Positions 36,001-48,000 of a DNA stretch of 64,000 nt are shown here, one piece after another. The position numbers and the translations under genes were made by a program. The notes below the pieces were generated by a model. It ran no database searches and was not told where the DNA came from. It worked only from the letters and a program-made list of their open reading frames with translations. Within the stretch, counting starts at the first letter, position 1, and each line of letters starts with the position of its first letter. The stretch comes from Glycine soja (Eukaryota; Streptophyta; Magnoliopsida; Fabales; Fabaceae). The DNA is taken from the NCBI RefSeq assembly GCF_004193775.1, contig NC_041003.1:50662111-50726110 (forward strand), written 5' to 3'.

Positions 36001-39000
36001 GCCCCCAACAAACTTCCACCATAAACCTCAGTATAGCCACATCTGTGACAACATGATACGCAGATCTGCAATAACAGGTAAATATAATGTCTAAACTATG
36101 AAATGCATTGAAAGATTAACATCATTTGTGCAATCTATAATCCAGAAGATAGCTAAGCCTTAAAGGAAAAGGAAAATGCACATATGGAAAGGATGTAAGA
36201 AGCAGAGCCAGTACACGACCATAAATATATAAACAATAAATAACAATAGTTGTAGCCTTTTCCCACCGGGTGGGCCAGCTACATGAATCAAAAGGTAAAA
36301 TCCTCTCATAAATCATATCAATAGACAAACTATTTAAATCTAAATCTTTCTTAACAGTTTTTCCAATGACGTTTCTTGGTTTTTCTCTACTATCAAACTA
36401 CACCCCATCTGATCTACTCTCCTTATTGGGACTTATATAGGTCTTCTCTACAAATGCTCAAACCACCTAAAGCAAGAACCTACCATCTTTTCTTTTCAAC
36501 AATATGTGCTACCCCAATGTTCTCTAGAATGCATTCATTCACAAACTTGTCTGTATGTCATCGTATCATTCTCATCTCTACAATATTGAGATTTTCTCCT
36601 TGTTGGCTTTCATTCCCCAACATCACAAGTCTTATAGTTATGTAGTAAGATTTTCCCTTAAGCTTGAGTGGTACTTTTCTATCACAAATAACACCTAAAG
36701 CACTCCTTGATTTCATCCATCCCACTTGAATTCTATGGTTTACATTTCCACATCATTTTTGTATGATGACCAAGATACTTCAACTATAGAACCTATGACT
36801 TGCGGTAAGCTATAGTCTCCAAATTTCATGTCCATACTAGAATTAGTGTGCCTCTAGCCAAACTTACATTTTATATACTTCATTTCCCTTCTACTTAAAC
36901 AAAAGTCAAGCTTCCAAAGTTTGTCACCTCCTCTATTGCTTCTCATTTATTTCTTCTTGTGAAATATATGATTTGATATGTTTTAATTACAGTAATTTAG
37001 TATGCGATTATTTCCCTTATCACTCATTATTTAGTTTCCTTATTAATCAGTAATTGATTGATCTTGTAATCAATATTGATTCATTTTTCCATATTATAAA
37101 TAGCATGAGGTGTGGTCTACATTGACATACAACACTACAATAAAACATTGTTATATGATATCAGAGCTCAAGTTATTCTTGACAAAGGAATAACGAAAGT
37201 CGTTCTCCACCGAGGACAGTAGTTGTTCTTCATTGGGGACCTACTGTCCCCGGTGGACCTTTCTAGTTGTCTCACGTCTTCCGATGACTGTTTCCACATT
37301 CCGGTGTACCTTTCTCCACCCTTCTAAGGTTATATTCCTTCTCTTCACAAACATGCGTGCAATACCACACACCTTTGCTGCTGTTTGGCAGCCATCACGG
37401 CATCCTTTCGCCGACGACCACCGTCGTCTCTCCCTTCATGGCTACCAAGATTCCTTTGGACTCCGCTTTTGCAACGACATTCACCAACGTCCCTCGCACA
37501 AATACATTTGTGTGTGCAACTTTCTTTGCGGGCAAACAGTACTCGTGCCCACTATTGGGCTTGTTTGGCAACCAGTGTGCCACCCTCTTATCGGTTTGCA
37601 TCAACGACCTTTCAAGAATGCCACGCCATCCACATGGGCAGCCAACTCAACACACCGCCACAGTGACCCCACGCAACGGCAAGAGAAGTTGACGCACACG
37701 ATGCGTGATGCATCTCTGGTGAGCGTTACATTGGAATCACCTCCTTCCACCTGAGGGCGTGCTTTGCTTTATTCACGGGTGAACACCGTCGCAACTGTGA
37801 GCCTTCATTGGCTGTCGCCGAGGTTTTTTGCGCAACCACACAACTAGAACCATCTTCATTTTTGTTTTTGTTGGGTTTACCACATTTTTAACAAGCTTGG
37901 TTCATATGACATATATGCTCAAGCTTGAGGGGGGTGTGAAATATATGATTTGATATGTTTTAATTACAGCAGTTTAGTATGAGATTATTTCCCTAATTCC
38001 CTTATTAATTATTATTTAGTTTCCTTATTAATCGGTAATTGATTGATCTTGTAATCAATACTGATTCCTTTTTCCATATTATAAATAGCATGAGGTGTGG
38101 TCTACATTGACACATAACATTACAGTAAAACACTGTTATACTTCTCTCATAATATGGCTCATGAGCTTAATAATTCTCCTCATCTATAAAACCAAATTCA
38201 TTTTCTGTAATGATTGCTTAATTACCCTCTCTTGTAGCTTCATAATATGGCTCATGAGCTTCATATTTCTATAATTAGACCAATTTTAGAAGTCACTCTT
38301 TTCAGGCATAGAGATTAAGGTACTTCTCTACTCATCTAGCATTATCTCCAATCTCATAATCTTGTTAAACAACTCAATGAGCCATTTATGCTCCTACACC
38401 CTTTTCATACCTCATGGGATATACGTCCGTCCTCCTAGAACCCTCCCCCCATAAACACTTCTTTCAAAACTCCTTTTTTTCCCTTCAATTGCTACCATTT
38501 TATCCTTCAAACCCTATCTTAACCATTTCTATTTACTCTCCTCTTGAGTTATATATCCATAACCAAGATTCTATGCTGGGTAGACAAGTATCCTCCAAGT
38601 AAGTATGACTTTGCAATCCATGCAAAAGCTTCTATCTGATTTCCTAATTGGAAGCATGTCACCTTACTTTTGTATGTGATAAGATGTTCTCCCATTACCT
38701 AAAACAAGTGTTAGCTATTGCAAAATTGAAAGCTAAAGAAAAATCTAGAAATGTTTTACCCACTACTATACTCTAGACAATCATTCATGTGACCAACTAG
38801 ATCACCTCCTCGGAAAATATTTACTCATTACAAAATTCCTTTAACTAAATCTTCTAAATCCTCTCAAAAATGTTTTAGATAAAACAAATTTTAAAAAAAA
38901 ATCCATTGAAAGATATCAAGTAGCACATCCAGCCAAATCAAAGCCTATATAAATCAAAGAAACAAAACATTGTGAAAAAGAAAAGGCTCAGCAGGTCTAG

Positions 39001-42000
39001 TTTGCAACCAAATACACTTCCAAAAAAATTAATAATAATAAAAATAAAGCTTAAATATTTTTTTGGTTCCCCAAATTTGAGCCAAGTTTCTTTTCTTTTT
39101 GGTTTCCCAAATTAAAAATGATTATTTTTGCTCCCTACTTTGAAAATAACCCTCTTTTGGTCCTTACGGATATTTTTTGCAATCATTTTAGTCCCCTTGA
39201 TAAGGACCAGTTGGAAAAGCCACCTAAATTGTGGTCAGCCCTTGATAGAGGGTGTGTGTTGAAAGTCCCACATGGTGGGTAGCTGTGGGCAAAAGGGGCC
39301 ATGTTGAAGTCCTACATCAACTAAAAATAATGTCTAGATAAACTATATAAGTGGGGAACAATCCTCACCTTACAAGCCGGTTTTGTAGGATTGAGTTAAG
39401 CTCATATAACCCATGTTCTGACAAGACCAAAAGTGGGCTATTTTCCAAATTAGGGGAATGAAAACAATCACTTTTAAATTTGGGGAACCAAAAGGAAATT
39501 AGGCCCAATGTAAGGTACCAAAATGATATTTAAGCCCAAAATAAAAATCCAAACATTGAGCAATGTCTTAGCTTACTCTGATTTTCGCGAATTAGATTTA
39601 AATTGCTCCTGAATGTGCCGAATGAGAAGCCCATTTGCACCCACTGCTTTTTCCTCACTCTGCTTCCAGTTCACAAGATTGAGTATACCTTCTAATCCCA
39701 GCAATCTATTGAAGCTATTTGCTTGTTTATTTTGAGGTGCAGAAGAATCAGCATTCATTTTAATTTCATTTTTAACAATTTGGTCATAAATTGCCCCAAG
39801 ATATTCCTCTGGTAAATCCTTCCCATCATCTATTCCTCGGTTGTTTCGAACAAAATCAGCCTTTGTCATCTGGAAAGCCATTAACATAGAATATACACTA
39901 CAAATTCAGGTCAAACCTATATTCAGCATTGTAAGATATTCTGAAGAATAGAAGAAATATAATCAATCAAATGATATCCAAGTCATTTAAAAAATGATAT
40001 TACATGTGATAGCTCATGGTGTTCACTGTGTTTCCGTGACACAAAGCTACAATTTACCATAACTACTATCACCTAAATAAGAAGATAAAATAAATGGAAA
40101 GAGAAATAATTGATATTTTTAAAGCTGTATTCAGAATAAATATGTATAAATCACATTGCCTTTATAGGATAATTTTCAATGATTAAAATTATCATATTCA
40201 AATTTCATCAGTAAAATATGATGTACCAACTACTGAAATCCAATTAAGCCTAATAGAAATGAAACCACACCTAGATTGGACATCAAGTAATGTCACAAAG
40301 CTGGTACTCTAACGGTTGAGCCTAAGACATAATATAAAAGATTCAGCAAGGTCAAACCTTATCTTTCACCATGTTATTATGAGCATCCGTATTAAGCATT
40401 ATCACAGAGTAAGCTAGAACGTAGGCAGTATCTGCACTGCTAAAAGAACTAGGGTTGCATTTACAATAGCGCTCAGCAAACTTCTCCATGATGCGATCAA
40501 TTTTTTGTGCCTCACCAGGCAACCTGAAGCCCTGAAGAAAAAATCGAATAGCTTCACCAAAATCCATCCCTTTGAAGTTAAAGGAATCTACATAAGCATG
40601 CATAACTTTTAGAGAAAACTCCTCCCTTTCTCCCAAATAGTCACCAATCTTGGTTTCATCAAGGCCAGCAGTGTTCTTCAGGAACAGTGCCACTTGTTCT
40701 GGAGAACTACCAATTTTTTTGTTGCTTTTCAAAAATTCAATACCCTTTGGAGGTTTTCGATTAAAAAGTGATATGCCTTTCTGCATTTAACCCAGGAAAA
40801 AAAAAAGCATCAGCATAGAATATGAAAATTTGCAGCTCAGGAAGATGAAATTATGTATAAATGCAATTCATGGGAGCAGGAGAGATAGAGAAGAGAATTG
40901 TACAGACACAATACAGGTTTTTGGGTAGGTAAAATCAACCAATTATAACACAATGTTATGCTATTATAAGAGGATAGTTTAGCATTAGGGTAAATTATGT
41001 TTTTAGTTCCTCTAAAATTTGAAGAGTTTGGTTTTAGTCCCTCTAAATTTTGTTGCCTGTTTTTGGTCCCTCTAATTTTGAAATGCACCACTTTTGGTCC
41101 TTCAGGTGGTTTAGTTAACGCTTTATAGAGAGATGAAAAGTGATGTAGATAGCACTTGGAGGACAAAAAGTGGTGCATTTCAAAATTAGAGGGACTAAAA
41201 CTGAACTTTCAAAATTTTAGAGGAACCAAAAACATATTTTGCCCTTAACATTATGACAATATAACAATTTGTCATCCTCTGAGCCAAGTACATACCTGAA
41301 GTTCGATTTTATATGCCCGACGTTGCTCTAATGTGGCAGCTTCTGAAAATTCAGAATTTACATCAGAATGTAGCTCGTGATCAGAAGCATTTCCTTCTTC
41401 TACATTTAGTATTAGATGATTCTCTGCTGCACTACTGCTTTCAGGGCTCTTCGCTAGATCTAAATCTCCTATCCTTATCTGCTGGTCCATCCATGCTCCC
41501 ATTGACTTAATAATGCTGACCAAGCATTTCACAGATTCATGTCGGAAAGTAATATCCTGTGCTGGAGACAAAGCAGTGGTTGACCCTGTGGGTGGTCCCA
41601 AAGCAGTTTTCAGAAGACCATTGACAATCCTGCAAATATCTGATGGAATTATAAGAGTTTAAATACTAAAACAAGATACAAAATCAAACAAACATAAGTA
41701 AATAAAAAAATCTGTCTACTAGATTTGTACTGCAGACCTATAAGCTTCTCTTGGAAGCAGACAGTGCTCCAAGTACACCATATAAGCAAAGTTCTTAATA
41801 AAGAAGCAACGAAACAGGTATGATCCTAAAACCCAAGGTATGGCCTCCAACATGACGTTCTACTCCAAATAACTAAATCTTTTATCAGAACTTGTTGCAA
41901 ACTAACAATTCCAAAAGCTTAAGCTGTTTAAGGTTTAGACACATGAATAGTTTTATAATACACCTCTAAGACACCGCCTTGCACAAAAGCCTTTTAAAGC

Positions 42001-45000
42001 TTTAGATCATGTTTCACTCACAGTTTTTACTTATCTCATTTCTAGTATTCTGATACCTTGCCCAATTTTCTGCATTATTGCACCCATGTAAGGTTTTAAA
42101 GCATACTCTTTTGTTTCTTACCTACTCTTCAAAACTTTCATTCCACCACCAACATTCTTTATCTCGGTCCAAAACCTTTTAATTCACTCACGACTACTCT
42201 GGCAAGCTTCCTAATCTTCTTAGACGTCTCATTCCAAATGAGGTTACCATTATCTTTTAATTCCCAATTACCTACCTCCAATAATTTCTTCTTAAAAGTC
42301 AAATGTTTATCTCCCTTAAGTTGCCATGCCACAATTTGATTTTTGGATTTGTAATTTGCTAGGTTTTCTGCTGAAGCCTTTTGAAACGAACATCAACAAT
42401 CAAAACCCTATGTTGCATAGTAAGACTCTTTCCCAAAATCACCTTGCAATCCCTACAAATTCTTATAACACTTCTTACCAAAACGAAATCAGTTTGTGAC
42501 AATTGAAAATCAGAATATAATACTTTGATTCTATTAATAATAGCGATTTATAGGCACGTAATCTTTGATTTAGAGGAAACAAAATATCCTCTATTTATGT
42601 ATAATTCATGTACTAAACCTATAAAAGCACACCTCCGGTGTGTATTCAAACACACAATTTGCAAGGTCAGGCTCTCCAGACTGAGGTTCACAAAGCCCAG
42701 TCCTTTTCGGGCTGTTCCATGAGTGTTTCCTTGACATTCCTTATTTTCATAAGTCATAGAGAAATCAAAAAATAGTTTGTCCTTCCTCATATAGTCCTCC
42801 AAAACCCAAACCAATATGAGCTCCTGAAAATTGACTTGCCTCACTATTTAGATCCTTGCCTAAGAAAAAATTTTTCCTCTTATGGAACGTTGTGTACCAA
42901 TCCCTCCATATCTTGCCAAAACTTTTCTTTCACAAGTGCCCCTAATCCTACTTGTGGTGTATAAGCACTGATGATATTGATGATCTCATGTGCCACAACT
43001 AATTTTAAGGCTAAGATTTCGTCCCCAATTCTTTTTACATCCACCATGCTATCTTTCAAATCCTTGACTACAATAATAGCCTACCATTTATTCCTGTAAC
43101 TTTCCCCATGTACTAAAGTTTAAATCCTATAGTATCTAGCTCCTTAGCTTTTTTTCTCTATACCATTTGACCTCTTGTAGGTACATAATGTTAATCCTCC
43201 TCCAAATCATGGTATCCAGTATCCACCTCCATAGACTTGCAATTTCTAAGTAGCAAACCTAATCAAGCACTTTTAAACTAGCTTCTTTACCCGCATCCAT
43301 CCAAGAAAATGTGAGGACTCTTGCTCATTTAACACTACATTCAGGCATCAATGCAACGACTATAGCTCATTTGACACTGTACTCGAGTCATATAGTGCGA
43401 TATTTTCAATTAACGACTTAGCATTAGCTAAAATCTTATGTGAATGATTCATGTTTTATGTTAGTTGTTGAGTGCCTAGCACAACCCTCCTCCTTTATAC
43501 TATATTTCTAACATAACTAATTTTATTCTTCCAAATCCTTAATAAAGTATTTCAACAATCCTAATTTGACACCAACCACATCCAAAACCTCCGCCCCAAA
43601 TCTAAATCTAAATTTCATACAATTCGAGGGCACTCCTGGGCTTAAAGTTAGTCAACCACCCTAGAAGGCATCCTTTTTTTCTATCAATAAATGAAAAAAA
43701 TCCAATGAATTTGCATTAACAAGGCTATTCATCATATTTTTTTTGGCAAACAAGTTTAATTATCATCTTTGCTTTTTAAAATACTAGCCCATGTTTGTTC
43801 TTGATAACTGACCACTACCAAGGTATAAGAGCAACAAAATATTACAGAAGCAAGATACCTTTCAAATATGTTTGAAGCATCCACATCACAATCATAGTTG
43901 ACAAAAATGTCAATAATAATCTGAGGATCTTGAGATATTTTGTCCAATAAATTGAGGACGGTCATTTTTTGCAGAAAACTAGGCTGAAGAACATTCTCAA
44001 GAACTCGAAGGATGAGCATGGGAAAGAACATGCCAATTTCTTTTTTCAAGCCTGATCTGAATTTTGATAACAAGTTCATGAAAATGGAACACTGAAGTTG
44101 AAAAATGGCCATCGCTGACAGGGCACTGTTCTTCAATAATGACAAGCAAAGATATTGCTTTATGGCATTGAGAAACCTGCACCGTGCAAAAAGCAATATA
44201 GGTGTCATGACAAATTATTAAAAATAAAATGGAAAATAAAGATCTTAGGCAAAGAACCTTTTTACGTATGTGTAAGTCAATGTCATTGAACAAAATGAGA
44301 TAAGTGTGTTCTATAAGGCTACTATTTTTACATTGCACCTCAAGTTAGATCATATAAATCATATGAACCAAGCTATTACAAAATGTAGCAAATCCAAGGA
44401 CACTCAAGAGACTACAAACACATCTATTAATTATTGTGAGAAAATGAGAAAGGAATTTTTTCTGAATGTGCTTGAGGTTGAGTCTTTTCTCCACCCAACA
44501 GAATGGACTTATTTATATTGAAGAAAAGTTAATAAATGCCAAAACAATTTGCAAGAGAATAAATAAAGTACCACTACAGCACTACTTTCTAAGATGCAAT
44601 GAACCTAGCTATACCAAGTATCTAGGCTGCTTGGAAAAATAAACATTAAAGAAGCTCTTATCTCCTAAAATTTTCCTATTTCCAACATGTTTATTCAAAT
44701 TTTCAAGGCTAGTAGTGCCATGAAACTAGACAAAATCTTGCATGAAGTGGAAGTCCACCTTTATGTGTTTGGTTCCCTAATACTTGTTCTGTATATTATA
44801 TTAGTTAACCATAGTTCTGCTCCTGTTGATGCTAGGCTGTATGTAAATCAGTACCACTTGTACTGCTTTCACTATTATTTATAATATATATCTAATTTTG
44901 CTGATAAAAAAAATGTAAAACAGTATTGGAGGGAATTTAAAGGTTGTTTGACTTCACATATTAGTCACATTGCAATGCTTTATTGCTCCAAAACTCAATT

Positions 45001-48000
45001 CTTGAAACAATTATTTCAACCATATGAGTGCAAAGCTAACAAATGTCATGGCTCAATATTATGCTTCTGGACTTAACCAGGGAAAACATCCTGCTTGTCA
45101 CAGTATTACATCAGGAAAATGAAGAAAGAGGGTAGGCAAAATGGGTTTTTAGCCCATCGTTAGTGTGATGGACTAATGGTTGATACAACCACAAAACATG
45201 CTTGATCTTCTCTGGAATTGTCGCTCCATAAAAACACTCTGTAACAGGCTAGCCATAATTATCAGCTGCCATGATGCTATGCATCAACTTTTTTTTTTAT
45301 CAGCAAAAATACTACTATATTAGATATAAACAGTAGTACAAGAGGTACTGCACAAAATACACATCAGCACCAAGATATGCAGAGGTATGGTATCCTAATA
45401 CAAGTTAATTAACAAGAATTAGGCTACCATACATCTGACTCTAAACTTGGTATATAACTACCCAATACCTATAGCATACTCCCCCCCTCATTACAAAAAG
45501 CATCCCTGATATTACTGGACCAGTAATGGAAAGGTAAGTCGAATCCTTTCTCCCGGTTTCTAAACCATGTCCAGCAAAGAAATATAGCATCCTCCATCAA
45601 TTTTCTGGCATTGAAATTGTCATTTGAGAAGACAATCCTATTCCTATGGTGCCAGATGCTCCTGGTTAGGGATATCCACCAACTCTGCCAGATGCCTCCT
45701 GATACCCGACAGCCTGCAAGAGGAATGTTGGAGGAAATGGTGCCTCAGATTTTGCGGGAGAGCTCCCACCGCATTTATCCAAGACAACAATTCCCACCAT
45801 AGTGGCATGACCTTATCACATGAAAAGAATAAATGTGTTGCATCCTCTTGATAGCATGATCATATCACATTATCAACAACTATATGTAGAGGAAAAAGAT
45901 GGTAGAATTGCACCTAAGATGGTTTCGCCATGAGCAAAGAAAACCAATAAAAGGCCTACTAAGAAGAGTTGATCAGATGGAGGATAGCAAGTAAAGGATG
46001 GCAAAGTAAAAAAAGCAAAACAACTAGAAAGAACTTGGATCTAACTGACCTCTCTAAAGACTAGGATTTTGAGAAAACACAATGGTGTTGTTTGATCCAT
46101 GTAGCAGGAACCTAGTGGATAAAGCCTTTCTTATAGTTGTTGATTCTGATGTACTGTGTGGTTAATGAAATGCCTTTGTTTAGAGACCATATACAATCAT
46201 CCATCTTATGTTTATTATATACATAAAAAAAGATCTTTTTATGCATAAAAAGGGATATCAATTGAAAACATTGATGGGTCATAAATTGAGAATTCTCTAA
46301 CTCCGATAACTAGTATACAACCCCACCAAAAAATCAAAGGATCATCTATTTATTTCTTGAAATTAAAAGAGCAGATAAACAGAGAAGCAACATAAAGAAC
46401 ATGATATACAAGAAATATTCTTTAAAACACCACACCTAGCAAAGAGGCCATCATATAGAGATTTATAAAATCAGTAGCTGAAACAAGTTACATCCAAAAC
46501 TTCTTCAATTTAAATTGAACCATCAAATAATGACAAAAAATTATGGGCAGGCTAGCAGGTAGATTTATGTGTATTTATCACATTATATGTTTAATTAACT
46601 TTCCCCCTCCTTATATTCAAAAAATGTTGCATATTAGACTACCTAACTCCTTAAAACAATACAGAATTATTTTTTTATTGAAAAAGCAATTTTATTTTAG
46701 AGAAAAAAAGGAGAATATAACTAGGGTAGGATTAGATACCTCCTGAACAGAAAGTTCTTGACACAACAAGGAATAAGGAAGATAAAAAAAAAAAAAATAA
46801 TAACTGTAGCAAGGCTGAGCCGTTTCTCTTTACATAAGAAATTGCAGTTCTCTTGAAGCAGATATGAGTAAACAAAAACCATAAATAAAAGCCCATTGTC
46901 TTACAAGTTCAAGGGCAAAGAGATTTCCTGAGAGATATGAGCATTCCACTACAACCAAACACACCAAAGGACTATCTAAATGAAACCCTCAACCAAACTT
47001 TAAGGTCTTGTTTTAATTTACCAAATATTTCCAAATTTGTTCCAAAGTAGAGGACACACCAAGCCTTCTCCAAGAAGCTCAGAAACACTGTTTCAAAGAA
47101 AATATAGTGACCTTACAGCTTAAGGGCTACAAATTTGCACCAAATTGTTTCCCGTGATCTTGTTAACTAAAGAAGGGAATGGTGGACACAAAAAAAAACT
47201 TTTTTGACTTTTAAACGGGTTTGTGTGGAAGCATCTACAACAAAACAAGCCAGGAGTTCAAAGTTCAAAACTCAACGGGTTTGTGTGGAAGCATCTAAAA
47301 CAAAACAAGCCAGGAGTTCAAAGTTTAAAACTCAACGAAAAATGCATGTAATTGTAATACACTAGTTTCTCTATCCTCATATCTCTACAAAAGTGAAAGT
47401 CTCACTTCAGAAAGCCCTTGAATAGAATAAAAGTTCATGTGTGAATTATTACATTACATTCAACAAATAGTGGTTGTACAGGAATAGTAAGTATGATACT
47501 ACTTGCCTCTCATTCACGTGCCATATTGAACCACCAGTATCCATGACTACCTTAAGGAGCTCCAATGACAAAATTTTCCCTCTCAAGAGGATACGATCGT
47601 CAGGGTGCTGTTGAGATGAGAATTTCATGGACAGTTTGCACAAATTCTTAAAAAGTAGAAACCCATCCTCCCTTATTTTACTTCCATCAGATCCAGCTTC
47701 ATTATCAAACTTGTCGGGAGCTGTTTCATCCGCTGCTTTGGGCGACGGTGTCTGGACATTCTGCACTTCCAGAGGAAGTGATATAGATAATGGTTTGAGA
47801 GGAACACCCTCACTGGCCTCCATTATCTCGTTGATAAAATTTTGGCAAAAGTGTATGGAATTGCCCTCGTTCAAATTCTTATCCGTGAATTCCAAAAGTT
47901 CACTGACAGAAACCCGTTTAAGGAAGACATCCATGGAGTCTTTCTCGACTCTGGTGAAGACAATGATCATGATCTGAGCAAGAACCGATTTAGCACAGAT

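Noticed and set aside
37233..37754. 173-codon open frame as a host gene
   Set aside because: It lies entirely between the two LTRs of a TRIM, overlaps other open frames, and resembles no known protein.
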